This document shows, in pieces, positions 1-7,253 of a DNA stretch of 11,351 nt. Origin of the DNA: Tannerella sp. (lineage in GTDB: Bacteria; Bacteroidota; Bacteroidia; Bacteroidales; Tannerellaceae); NCBI GenBank assembly GCA_031269635.1, contig JAISYY010000184.1, positions 1 to 11,351 of the forward strand, written 5' to 3'. Under the pieces are notes generated by a model. The model saw only the letters and a program-made list of their open reading frames with translations, was not told the origin of the DNA and did no database searches. Both the position numbers and the translations under genes were made by a program. Position 1 is the first letter of the stretch; every line of letters starts with the position of its first letter.

Positions 1-2
1 CT

Positions 3-80
3 GATGAATTTATCGAGAAAATGCCTGTGATTTTTAATGATTTTCTGCCAAAATGGAATTATAAATTTGAATATAATTGA
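3..80 (+). CDS. C-terminal tail of an unidentified protein (partial)
   Basis: The frame starting at base 3 is open from the window edge and reads 25 codons to a TGA at 78-80. The peptide is protein-like, ending in FNDFLPKWNYKFEYN, with hydrophobic and aromatic residues spaced as in a folded C-terminus. The other two plus-strand frames meet stops early. The gene must begin to the left, so neither start nor family can be given. It could also be chance, since 25 codons is short. I do not recognise the family. Confidence 0.35.
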   Translation, partial: DEFIEKMPVIFNDFLPKWNYKFEYN

Positions 81-534
81 TAAGCCTGTTATATGTTATT
101 TATTTCGCATCACTAAATATTTTTTTATTCCGAAAATAAATATTATATTCGCGGCGATATTTGATTTTTCCGGAAATGCCGGGAAACTTCGGGAACAGAC
201 GGTAAAAAGAAAGATTGAGAGTTGAATATATTAATTTATGAACCTTTAAATTAGAAAAAGTATGAGTAAAGATGCGTGAATAATGGCCGTAAAGACACAA
301 CATAATTACGGACTTTAAAGATGTAATTTGTATAATATATAGTTACTTTTTTGTTATGCCATTACTGACCGGCGAACTTGAACGTTCACCGTTTTTTGTT
401 TATTGACAGCTCAAAAGTTTGATTTTCCATTATCCACATTATACGCCTTTGGTGTTTAAAGAATTTCCACCGTAAAGTTTGCCGGTAAAAATCAACTCCG
501 GATAAAAAAAAAGTCCGGTATTCAATAAAAATAT
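81..534. other. AT-rich intergenic spacer
   Basis: About 450 bases hold no convincing gene. Short open frames exist on both strands, but they are biased to Ile, Phe, Lys and Asn as expected from AT-rich DNA and show no family signature. Recognisable content is a terminator-like hairpin at 370-397, a weak inverted repeat CCGTAA/TTACGG at 287-292 and 306-311, and a short CCGGA/TCCGG repeat at 498-518 around an A-run. A small RNA ending at the 370-397 hairpin is possible, but I could not find a matching promoter for one. Confidence 0.5.
370..397 (+). terminator. Probable intrinsic terminator
   Basis: Arms CGGCGAAC (370-377) and GTTCACCG (384-391) pair over eight positions with one C-A mismatch and a six-base loop, followed by six T residues (392-397). 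It lies about 290 bases after the partial gene at the left edge and before the promoter at 535. It would therefore insulate the downstream cluster from transcription entering from the left, or end an untranslated transcript. Confidence 0.55.
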
Positions 535-565
535 TTTGCAATGCCCAAAGCTTTTACTACTTTTG
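535..565 (+). promoter_or_regulatory. Bacteroidota-type promoter for the DUF5106 gene cluster
   Basis: TTTG at 535-538 and TACTTTTG at 558-565 are separated by exactly 19 bases. This matches the Bacteroidota sigma-ABfr consensus (-33 TTTG, -7 TAnnTTTG). Transcription would start near 571-573, leaving a leader of roughly 17-19 bases to the ATG at 590. The placement rules out the in-frame ATG at 536, which lies inside the promoter. Confidence 0.8.
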
Positions 566-589
566 TCTTCAAAATTAATAATATCGACA

Positions 590-1531
590 ATGGCAAAAAT
601 AATACGCAAAATCATTCCGGTTATTTTAACCTTTACGATTATTTTACTTTGCAATGCCCGGCAACCGGACAAAGAGGGCTACACATCCCGGCCTGACGAT
701 GTGTTGCGGAATTTGTTGCCGGAAATGCCGGAAGGCTTGACGGAACCGTCGCAACGCGCTGCTTATCTCGTTTTGCATTACTGGGATAAATATGATTTCA
801 ACGATACCGCTTTTCTTATGACGAACGATCTGCTGGAACGCAGCTTCGTCGATTTCCTGGATATTGCATCTTTAGTACCCGGAGATACGCTGGACAAATC
901 CGTCAGTTTACTGATGAAAAAAGCGGAAGAAGAGAGAACGGTATTCCTTTTCCTGTCAAAACTAAGCGAACAGTATCTTTACAACCCCGAATCACCCGTA
1001 TATGACGAGGAAAAATTAATCCCGTTCCTGCGGCAGGAGATAAAATCGCCTTTGCTTAGTGATACGGAAAAAATACGTCCCGGGTTTCTTCTTGAGAACG
1101 TAATGAAAAACCGGACCGGATACACGGCAAACGACTTCACCTATACATTGAAGGATGAAAAAACCGGCACGCTGCACGCCATCTGTGCCGATTACGTCCT
1201 GCTTTATTTCAACGACCCCACATGTGAAGATTGCCACATGTTGACGCGGAGGCTCATTGTATCGCCGATAATAAACGGGTTTATCAAACGGGGAAAGCTT
1301 AAAATACTCACTGTTTATACAAATGACGACATGGATGCATGGGAAAAATATGCATCTTCCGTCTTAAACTCATGGATCTATTCACGCGACGCCGGACAAA
1401 AAATAAACGCGGAAGGCATCTACAATATCAAGCGATTCCCTACGATATACCTTTTGGACAAAGACAAAAAAGTCCTTCTGAAAGATACTGTTTTTGAGAA
1501 ACTTGAAGATTATTTCAGTAAGCAACAATAA
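590..1531 (+). CDS. DUF5106 / thioredoxin-like envelope protein
   Basis: This 313-residue protein resembles the Bacteroidota DUF5106 plus thioredoxin-fold family. An N-terminal hydrophobic segment (residues about 8-20) ends in LLC-21, so it is either a secreted protein or a lipoprotein with a non-ideal lipobox (Leu rather than Gly, Ala or Ser before Cys). The middle contains the DUF5106-like stretch with AAYLVLHYWDKYDF. The C-terminal third is thioredoxin-like: a CEDC redox pair at C212/C215 follows a beta-strand (YVLLYFND), and FPTIYLL supplies the expected cis-proline at P284. The likely role is thiol-disulfide exchange in the periplasm or at the outer membrane; its substrate is unknown. 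The start at 590 is chosen because the promoter ends at 565 and the signal-like segment follows directly. It leads a same-strand cluster, with the next gene 23 bases downstream. Confidence 0.8.
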   Translation: MAKIIRKIIPVILTFTIILLCNARQPDKEGYTSRPDDVLRNLLPEMPEGLTEPSQRAAYLVLHYWDKYDFNDTAFLMTNDLLERSFVDFLDIASLVPGDTLDKSVSLLMKKAEEERTVFLFLSKLSEQYLYNPESPVYDEEKLIPFLRQEIKSPLLSDTEKIRPGFLLENVMKNRTGYTANDFTYTLKDEKTGTLHAICADYVLLYFNDPTCEDCHMLTRRLIVSPIINGFIKRGKLKILTVYTNDDMDAWEKYASSVLNSWIYSRDAGQKINAEGIYNIKRFPTIYLLDKDKKVLLKDTVFEKLEDYFSKQQ

Positions 1532-1554
1532 ATACTGTAAACAACCGGGAACTT

Positions 1555-2187
1555 ATGGAAGAAAAAAAAATAAAATTAAGAGTACAGGGACTCACAAACA
1601 GCCAGATACAATCGGGAGCCTACGCCCTGGTGCTGGCCGAAGAAGGGCCGAGACGCATGCCGGTCATCATCGGTATGTTTGAAGCGCAATCTATCGCAAT
1701 AGCGCTCGAAAGTTTAATTCCCCCGCGTCCGCTTACCCACGATTTGTTCATGGGATATATCAAATCAACCGGCTTTAAAATGAAAGAGGTTTTCATAAAC
1801 AAATTTGACGACGGGGTTTTTTACTCGGAAATAGTGCTGGCCGACGCAACGCACGAAATACGTTTGGACGCACGCCCTTCCGACGCCATCGCAATTGCCC
1901 TGCGATGTAACGGCAACATCTATACGACAGAATCCATCATGAGGAAATGCGGTATCGTTATTGACGAAAGCCATTTCGCTGCGGAAAAAGAAATGGAACC
2001 TTTGCCCGAAGAACTTACGATGGAAGATTTACAGGATATAGCCAAACTGAAGAAACAATTGTGCGCACTAAAGAAGAAAGACCTCAAGGAACGTATAGCA
2101 AAAGCCGTATCCGAAGAAAATTACGAATTTGCGAAAATATATAAGGACGAACTGTTGCGCAGGGAAGAAGAACGCAAAAAAGACTGA
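1555..2187 (+). CDS. Bifunctional nuclease family protein (DUF151) with C-terminal UVR motif
   Basis: A 210-residue cytoplasmic protein. Residues about 5-135 form a DUF151 domain: ALVLAEEGPRRMPVIIG near the N-terminus, EAQSIAIALE next, and the family hallmark DARPSDAIAIAL at 105-116. Residues about 178-205 resemble a UvrB/UvrC (UVR) helical motif (ERIAKAVSEENYEFAKIYKDE), preceded by a Lys-rich coil. Plant DUF151 members have reported DNase and RNase activity, and UVR motifs mediate protein contacts in excision repair and Clp adaptors. A bacterial role is not established, so nuclease activity is inferred from the family name. It lies 23 bases after the DUF5106 gene and 10 bases before rsmE, so it is probably co-transcribed. 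The ATG at 1555 gives the normal N-terminus for the family. Confidence 0.88.
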   Translation: MEEKKIKLRVQGLTNSQIQSGAYALVLAEEGPRRMPVIIGMFEAQSIAIALESLIPPRPLTHDLFMGYIKSTGFKMKEVFINKFDDGVFYSEIVLADATHEIRLDARPSDAIAIALRCNGNIYTTESIMRKCGIVIDESHFAAEKEMEPLPEELTMEDLQDIAKLKKQLCALKKKDLKERIAKAVSEENYEFAKIYKDELLRREEERKKD

Positions 2188-2197
2188 CTTCAAAAGT

Positions 2198-2908
2198 ATG
2201 AAACATCTATTTTATGCGCCCGACATTGCCTCAATCCCGGAATTGCCCGAAGACGAATCATTACACTGCGCCCGCGTATTACGACTTAAAACCGGAGACA
2301 GGATAACCCTTACCGACGGCAAAGGGTTCCTTTATGAGGCGATTTTAGTCGATGCGCATCCCGGACATTGCCGCATTGACATCACGGGAAAACTGAAACA
2401 AAAACTTCCCTGGAATTTTGACGTCCATATTGCCGTATCGCCTGCAAAAAATATGGACCGGATGGAATGGTTCGTCGAAAAGGCTACCGAAATAGGAATA
2501 AACAGAATAACCTGTTTGCGTTGCCGCTATTCGGAACGGCGCGAAATCAAATTGCAACGATTGAACAGGATTGCAGTCAGTGCGATGAAACAATCACAGA
2601 AAACTACGCTTCCCGAAATAAGCGAAATCACGGATTTCCAAAACTTCATTGCGCACAACACTGCGGACACGGGCGGATATAAAATGATTGGACACTGCGC
2701 CGGGAGCGAAAAAAAACTTATAAAAGATATATACAAACCGGGCAAAAACGCCCTCATTCTAATCGGCCCGGAAGGAGATTTCAGCAAGGAGGAAATCGAT
2801 GCGGCCATATCCGCAGGCTTTTACCCGGTTTCTTTAGGAGAAAGCCGCTTGCGCTCGGAAACCGCCGCGTTAGCTGCCTGTCATACCATTCATGTTTTAA
2901 ACCAATAA
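2198..2908 (+). CDS. rsmE: 16S rRNA (uracil-1498-N3)-methyltransferase RsmE
   Basis: A 236-residue SPOUT-class methyltransferase that uses S-adenosylmethionine to methylate U1498 of 16S rRNA in the 30S subunit. The N-terminal PUA-like region carries LHCARVLRLKTGDRITLTDG. Next comes KNMDRMEWFVEKATEIGI, the typical RsmE helix. The C-terminal cofactor-binding knot shows LILIGPEGDFS (I189-S196 region) and SLGESRLRSETAALAA (S212 onward). The frame is open further upstream to 2129, but that part overlaps the preceding gene and is unlike RsmE. MKHLFYAPDI, starting at 2198, is the normal N-terminus. The gene begins 10 bases after the DUF151 stop, and its TAA overlaps the next ATG by one base, which suggests translational coupling. 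Confidence 0.95.
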   Translation: MKHLFYAPDIASIPELPEDESLHCARVLRLKTGDRITLTDGKGFLYEAILVDAHPGHCRIDITGKLKQKLPWNFDVHIAVSPAKNMDRMEWFVEKATEIGINRITCLRCRYSERREIKLQRLNRIAVSAMKQSQKTTLPEISEITDFQNFIAHNTADTGGYKMIGHCAGSEKKLIKDIYKPGKNALILIGPEGDFSKEEIDAAISAGFYPVSLGESRLRSETAALAACHTIHVLNQ

Positions 2909-4401
2909 TGACGAATATGAGATATTTTAAATATACATTACTTTTTGTTTTAATATCAGGCATGAAGCCATGTCTGTCACAAAACAACAACCGCTCTTAC
3001 GGGTCAACGGATTTCAGTATTGAAGCCTTCGGCTCGGCTACAAAAGGCGACTATACTCCCTTCTGGATTGCCGGCAACCGCTACGGAACCGTCCCGTTAG
3101 ACGCCGGTAACGGATACCTGCGCGTGGGGACATTCCACAACCGGCAGGCTGGGAAAAACATACGCTGGGGCGCGGGCCTGGACGTCGTCGCAAGCACGCC
3201 GCGCTATCGCCATGCTTACGTTCAACAACTGTATGTGGAAGCCGGATACAAATGGTTCAACGTAACAGTCGGCAGTAAGGAAAATTACACCTCCCTGTGG
3301 GATAAAAACTTAAGTAGCGGCGATATGGTTTTTTCCGCCAACGCCCGCCCCATGCCGGAAATAAATATTTATACGCCCCAGTTTACCCCCTTCCCCGGCT
3401 CAAACGGCGTCCTGCAGTTCCGGGGGAATTTTGCCGCGGGACGCTCTTTCGATACGGATTACCTGAAACAGTTAAAGTACGAAAATCAACCTTATATTGA
3501 AAACGTATTATGGCATCATAAATCCTTACACTTACGGCTGTTAGACCCCCGGAATAATTTCCCCCTGACTGCAACAATCGGAGTTCGCCACCATGCTCAG
3601 TGGGGAGGCGTATCGACGATTCCCGGCGAAGGCGTCCAACCCCATTCGATAAAAGATTTCATACGCATCATTATGGGGCGCTCCGGAGGCTCCGACGCAT
3701 CCATGATGGCGCAGGTAAATGTCTTGGGCAATCACTACGGTAGCTATGATCTGAAACTCGGATACCTCACCCCCCGATTTGACGTACATATATATAAACA
3801 GCATTTCTTCGACGACATGTCGGGAATCGAACTGTTTAACCTCCCGGACGGTTTATACGGCATCCAGGTTGACATATCCGGTTCCCCTTTCATAAACAAA
3901 GCCGTTTTCGAATACATTTACACCAAAAACCAAAGCGGCCCGGCGCATTATATTCTGTACGACCACTCGGTATATCCCGGTTACGGCGGCGGAAGGGACG
4001 AATACTACAATAATGAAGAATACACAACCGGCGTTTCCTATTTCAACCGGAGCATCGGTTCGCCGTTAATCACCTCGCCCGAATATAACAGGGACGGACG
4101 CATCGGTTTCAAAAACAACCGCATACTGGCTTGGCACCTCGGCGTTGACGGATATTTATCCCGGCAGGTCGCATACCGTATCCTGGTGACAAACTCCGAA
4201 GGTTGGGGTACGGCGAACAGACCTTTCCTGAAGAAAACGAGCGACTTCACTTGTGCGGTAAAACTATCATACTGCCATCCGCGGCTGGAAGGCTGGCTTT
4301 TCTCCGGAGAGATTGCCGCCGACCGGGGATCCGTTTACGGTAATAATTCGGGCGCTGCATTATCTGTCCGTAAAACAGGCGTTATCAAAATATGGAAATA
4401 A
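2908..4401 (+). CDS. Capsule assembly Wzi-family outer-membrane protein
   Basis: A 497-residue protein with a signal peptide (residues 1 to about 24, hydrophobic core LLFVLISGM, cleavage near CLSQ). The rest is rich in alternating aromatic and polar strands typical of an outer-membrane beta-barrel. The opening segment after the signal (FSIEAFGSATKGDYTPFWIA) and the later HHAQWGG region match what I know of the Wzi-like capsule-assembly family in Bacteroidota. E. coli Wzi is an 18-strand barrel that holds group 1 capsule at the surface; that exact role is not proven for this branch. Its ATG overlaps the rsmE stop (TAATG). A second in-frame ATG at 2917 also leaves a good signal peptide. No polysaccharide genes are adjacent, so its capsule partner must be encoded elsewhere. 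Confidence 0.8.
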   Translation: MTNMRYFKYTLLFVLISGMKPCLSQNNNRSYGSTDFSIEAFGSATKGDYTPFWIAGNRYGTVPLDAGNGYLRVGTFHNRQAGKNIRWGAGLDVVASTPRYRHAYVQQLYVEAGYKWFNVTVGSKENYTSLWDKNLSSGDMVFSANARPMPEINIYTPQFTPFPGSNGVLQFRGNFAAGRSFDTDYLKQLKYENQPYIENVLWHHKSLHLRLLDPRNNFPLTATIGVRHHAQWGGVSTIPGEGVQPHSIKDFIRIIMGRSGGSDASMMAQVNVLGNHYGSYDLKLGYLTPRFDVHIYKQHFFDDMSGIELFNLPDGLYGIQVDISGSPFINKAVFEYIYTKNQSGPAHYILYDHSVYPGYGGGRDEYYNNEEYTTGVSYFNRSIGSPLITSPEYNRDGRIGFKNNRILAWHLGVDGYLSRQVAYRILVTNSEGWGTANRPFLKKTSDFTCAVKLSYCHPRLEGWLFSGEIAADRGSVYGNNSGAALSVRKTGVIKIWK

Positions 4402-4420
4402 TGAACAAAACATACACACC

Positions 4421-4445
4421 ATTCTTAATTCTTAATTCTTAATTT
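4421..4445 (+). repeat. ATTCTTA tandem heptamer before glmS
   Basis: Three perfect copies of ATTCTTA (4421-4441), followed by a partial ATTT, fill most of the 45-base gap between the Wzi-like gene and glmS, ending two bases before the ATG. No TTTG/TAnnTTTG promoter is visible in the gap. The AT-rich run probably serves as an unstructured, SD-less initiation region. Repeat number could change by slippage. Confidence 0.85.
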
Positions 4446-4446
4446 T

Positions 4447-6291
4447 ATGTGTGGAATTGTAGGATACATAGGAGATCAGGAAGCTTACCCGATTTTGATA
4501 AAGGGTTTGCACCGCCTGGAATACCGGGGCTATGACAGTGCGGGCGTGGCCCTGATCGACGGGGGAAATCAATTGAAGATTTACAAGACCAAAGGAAAAG
4601 TTTCCGATCTGGAGGAGGCTTGTACGGGTAAAAACACCGCCGGGAATATTGGGATTGCCCACACCCGCTGGGCAACGCATGGCGAACCGAATAATGTGAA
4701 TGCACACCCCCATTATTCCCAATCGGGAAACCTGGCCCTGATTCACAACGGGATTATTGAAAATTATGCCGTGTTGAAAGAAGGACTGGAACAAAAAGGT
4801 TATACGTTCCGGAGCGAAACGGATACGGAAGTCCTGGTTCAACTGATCGAATACGTGAAAACCGGTAATAACACGGACCTCTCTACGGCCGTCCAGCTGG
4901 CTTTGAAACAGGTAATTGGCGCTTATGCCATCGCCGTGATCGAAAAAGGCAATCCTAATCTGCTGGTTGCCGCACGGAAAAGCAGTCCTCTGGTCGTAGG
5001 CGTCGGGAAAAACGAATTTTTCATCGCTTCCGACGCTTCCCCGATTGTTGAATACACGAAACAAGTGATTTATTTGGAAGACGAAGAAATTGCGGTTATC
5101 CAACGAAACGAACCGCCCAGGATAGTCAATTTGAATAATGTTGAAAAGACGCCTCAAATCACTCAGCTGGAACTGAGCTTGAGCGAGCTGGAAAAAGGCG
5201 GCTATCCGCATTTCATGTTAAAGGAAATATTCGAGCAAACTCGTACGTTGCGCGATTGCATGCGGGGACGCATCCATATCGGCGGTAACTGCGTGGCACT
5301 TTCGGGAATAACGGATAACAGGGATAAATTCCTGAACGCAAGACGCATCCTCATCCTCGCCTGCGGTACATCGTGGCACGCGGGATTGATCGGCGAATAC
5401 CTGTTCGAGGAATTTTGCCGCATACCGGTCGAGGTGGAATATTCGTCCGAGTTTCGCTACCGCAAGCCGGTCATTTATCCCGACGACGTCGTGATTGCAA
5501 TTTCCCAGTCCGGGGAGACAGCCGACACGTTGGCCGCCGTAGAACTTGCCAAACGTGCGGGCGCTTTTGTCTATGGGATTTGCAACGTCGCAGGTTCGTC
5601 CATCCCACGCCATACACATTCGGGATCCTACACCCATGTAGGACCGGAAATCGGGGTCGCTTCGACGAAAGCGTTCACGGCCCAGGTGTTGGTATTGATT
5701 ATGATGGCGCTCAACATCGGCAAAGAGAAAAAAACGATTCCGCAAGGGCGGTTCAAAAAAATATTACGGGAACTGGATAAAATCCCTGCCAAAATTGAAA
5801 TGGTCCTGCAACAAAACAGTAAAATCGAAGATTTGTCCAAAATCTTCACCTACGCCCACAACTTCATTTACATGGGGCGGGGCTACAGTTTTCCGGTAGC
5901 CCTCGAAGGGGCTTTGAAACTGAAGGAAATCTCCTACATCCACGCCGAAGGCTATCCCGCAGCTGAGATGAAACACGGACCAATCGCTCTGATCGACAAC
6001 GAAATGCCCGTAGTCGTGATAGCAACCAACGGGCATACTTACGACAAGACAATCAGTAATATCCAGGAAATCAAAGCCCGCAACGGCCGTATCCTGGCTA
6101 TCGTCAACAAATACGATGATAAGGTACGGGACATGGCCGACTACGTTATCGAAATCCCGGAAACGGAAGAGTGTCTTGCCCCGTTGCTGTCGATCGTCCC
6201 GCTACAATTACTGTCTTACCACATCGCCGTAAGAAAAGGCCGGAACGTGGATATGCCACGAAACCTGGCCAAGTCGGTCACCGTAGAATAG
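4447..6291 (+). CDS. glmS: Glutamine-fructose-6-phosphate aminotransferase (isomerizing)
   Basis: A 614-residue cytoplasmic enzyme that makes glucosamine-6-phosphate from fructose-6-phosphate and glutamine, the first step to UDP-GlcNAc for peptidoglycan and LPS. The start MCGIVGYIG exposes the catalytic Cys2 of the class II glutamine amidotransferase domain (residues 1 to about 220), with RGYDSAG, HTRWATHG and HNGIIENY as further glutaminase motifs. Two SIS sugar-phosphate domains follow: the first has ACGTSWHAG (from A305) and SQSGETADT (from S353), and the second has EGALKLKEISYIHAEGY. The C-terminus PRNLAKSVTVE is complete, including the active-site lysine K609. Length is normal for the family. 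No glmS ribozyme precedes it. The stop codon is followed within two bases by a transposase remnant, yet the coding region is undamaged. Confidence 0.98.
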   Translation: MCGIVGYIGDQEAYPILIKGLHRLEYRGYDSAGVALIDGGNQLKIYKTKGKVSDLEEACTGKNTAGNIGIAHTRWATHGEPNNVNAHPHYSQSGNLALIHNGIIENYAVLKEGLEQKGYTFRSETDTEVLVQLIEYVKTGNNTDLSTAVQLALKQVIGAYAIAVIEKGNPNLLVAARKSSPLVVGVGKNEFFIASDASPIVEYTKQVIYLEDEEIAVIQRNEPPRIVNLNNVEKTPQITQLELSLSELEKGGYPHFMLKEIFEQTRTLRDCMRGRIHIGGNCVALSGITDNRDKFLNARRILILACGTSWHAGLIGEYLFEEFCRIPVEVEYSSEFRYRKPVIYPDDVVIAISQSGETADTLAAVELAKRAGAFVYGICNVAGSSIPRHTHSGSYTHVGPEIGVASTKAFTAQVLVLIMMALNIGKEKKTIPQGRFKKILRELDKIPAKIEMVLQQNSKIEDLSKIFTYAHNFIYMGRGYSFPVALEGALKLKEISYIHAEGYPAAEMKHGPIALIDNEMPVVVIATNGHTYDKTISNIQEIKARNGRILAIVNKYDDKVRDMADYVIEIPETEECLAPLLSIVPLQLLSYHIAVRKGRNVDMPRNLAKSVTVE

Positions 6292-6292
6292 G

Positions 6293-6514
6293 GTCAGGTT
6301 GAAAACCTTTCTGCGCCTGCCGGGAGGGATTCCTTCTCACGACGCCTTCAACCGTGTTTTTTCCGCCCTGAATCCGGGAAAGTTGGAGAAAGGGTTTGTT
6401 GGCTGGACACAGTCGGTAGCCAGGCTGTCGGAGGGATAGGCTGTAGCCATCGACGGCAAAAGCATGCGGGGCACCTGGGAGAGCGGCAATAAAAACATCG
6501 TGCATATGGTCAGC
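6293..6514 (+). pseudogene. ISAs1-family transposase remnant
   Basis: Read from 6293, the frame gives FLRLPGGIPSHDAFNRVFSA, then a tryptophan-containing helix (FVGWTQSVARLSEG), an in-frame TAG at 6437-6439, then AVAIDGKSMRGT and HMVS. Order and spacing match the ISAs1 (H-repeat type) transposase around its first catalytic aspartate, the D of AIDGK. The TAG sits where a GAG (Glu) codon would fit, so one substitution explains it. The N-terminal part and everything beyond HMVS, including the other catalytic residues, are missing. No terminal inverted repeats or target duplication could be recognised. It is a dead fragment directly after glmS and may have replaced the native glmS terminator. Confidence 0.8.
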
Positions 6515-6649
6515 ATACTGCTTACCATTGCACTGATTTGCTCCGCTTCCGGACGTTTTTCCATATCGTTTATTGTGACTTTTTGAGACCGTAAAGGTAA
6601 TGAAAAAACAATAGCACCTCAAAAAAAGATTTAGCGAAAATTCAAAACA

Positions 6650-6680
6650 TTTGGTTTATATAAAAAAATGCGTATCTTTG
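6650..6680 (+). promoter_or_regulatory. Promoter of tRNA-Cys
   Basis: TTTG at 6650-6653 and TATCTTTG at 6673-6680, with a 19-base spacer, form a textbook Bacteroidota promoter. The predicted start near 6686 leaves about a dozen bases of 5' leader before the mature tRNA. Confidence 0.85.
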
Positions 6681-6698
6681 CATTCGAAAAAAAGACAG

Positions 6699-6770
6699 GG
6701 TGCCTTGGATGAGTGGCTTAGTCAGTGGTCTGCAAAACCATGTACGGCGGTTCGAATCCGCCAGGCACCT
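6699..6770 (+). tRNA. tRNA-Cys (anticodon GCA)
   Basis: A complete cloverleaf of 72 bases. The acceptor stem is GGTGCCT (6699-6705) with AGGCACC (6763-6769), and the discriminator is T at 6770, the U73 identity base of tRNA-Cys. The anticodon stem GTGGT/ACCAT encloses loop CTGCAAA with anticodon GCA. The T arm is GGCGG-TTCGAAT-CCGCC. The D stem is short and weak (GAT/GTC). The 3' CCA is not encoded and must be added after transcription. The gene is a single-unit operon with its own promoter and terminator. Confidence 0.96.
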
Positions 6771-6781
6771 CAACTTCATCC

Positions 6782-6824
6782 CCTTATAACACACTGGATT
6801 CCGGTGCAGGTTATAAGGTTTTTT
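6782..6824 (+). terminator. Intrinsic terminator of tRNA-Cys
   Basis: Outer arms CCTTATAAC (6782-6790) and GTTATAAGG (6810-6818) are a perfect nine-base pair. An inner stem CACTGG/CCGGTG (6792-6797, 6801-6806) stacks on it with a three-base loop. Six T residues follow (6819-6824). It is eleven bases past the tRNA end. Confidence 0.9.
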
Positions 6825-6829
6825 CATTT

Positions 6830-7250
6830 TAAGGGCTCACGGATAAAAAACCGTTTGTTTTATATGCGTTGTAATCTTTGAACTGGTAAGTATTGAAAGC
6901 ACAAATCCGTTGCAGAGGCGTAAAGATTCTTCCGATATATCTTTCCATGTGTTCCCAGCGTTTATCATTCCAATGCCTTCGCATACCTTCTTCCGTATCA
7001 TTCATGGTATAAATCATTACCGTAAGTATCCGTTTTGGCGCTATTGTTCTAAAGCCTTTTCATAGCTTTGACGTGGAAACAGTAACCGTTCAAGAAAACA
7101 GTTCATCTTTTGCAAATGGAATTTCTGCTGACAGTTTTACAACAGACCGTAGTCCTCAGACAATATAAGAGAAACAATGTAAAAAAACATCATTGTCTTT
7201 AACCGGAAATGGAAGACAAGCGACGTTCCAACAACAAAAATAAACCGGCT
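6830..7250. other. Intergenic spacer with a possible decayed minus-strand frame
   Basis: About 420 bases contain no intact gene that I recognise. On the minus strand a frame from 7017 down to 6829 encodes 62 residues with protein-like composition (RRHWNDKRWEHMERYIGRIF). The same frame continues upstream toward about 7154 across stop codons, with stretches such as VVKLSAEIPFAKDELF and KGFRTIAPKRIL. This looks like a possible gene relic, but I cannot name a family. On the plus strand an unstarted frame of about 50 codons (ending near 7170) is an alternative reading. An imperfect CAATG/CATTG hairpin lies near 7175-7195. Confidence 0.3.
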
Positions 7251-7253
7251 TAT

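Noticed and set aside
570..597. Minus-strand promoter from CAAAATTA and CAAA
   Set aside because: The spacing is 16 bases rather than 19, and no minus-strand gene lies to the left for it to serve.
2129..2197. Extended N-terminus of RsmE
   Set aside because: It overlaps the DUF151 coding region in another frame and adds Lys/Arg/Cys-rich residues unlike RsmE. The ATG at 2198 gives the standard N-terminus.
4402..4446. glmS ribozyme/riboswitch
   Set aside because: The gap is only 45 bases and consists mainly of the heptamer repeat. The ribozyme needs far more sequence and is known mainly from Firmicutes.
4432..5211. Long minus-strand open frame opposite glmS (259 codons)
   Set aside because: It is entirely antisense to a complete, well-conserved glmS and has no recognisable family pattern. 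It is a codon-bias shadow.
6278..6622. Minus-strand frame of 114 codons after glmS
   Set aside because: It lies opposite the ISAs1 remnant, which has clear family motifs on the plus strand. The minus-strand peptide shows none.
7235..7242. Minus-strand -7 box (TATTTTTG) as a divergent promoter
   Set aside because: No CAAA is present on the plus strand at the required 19-base distance, so the -33 element is missing.
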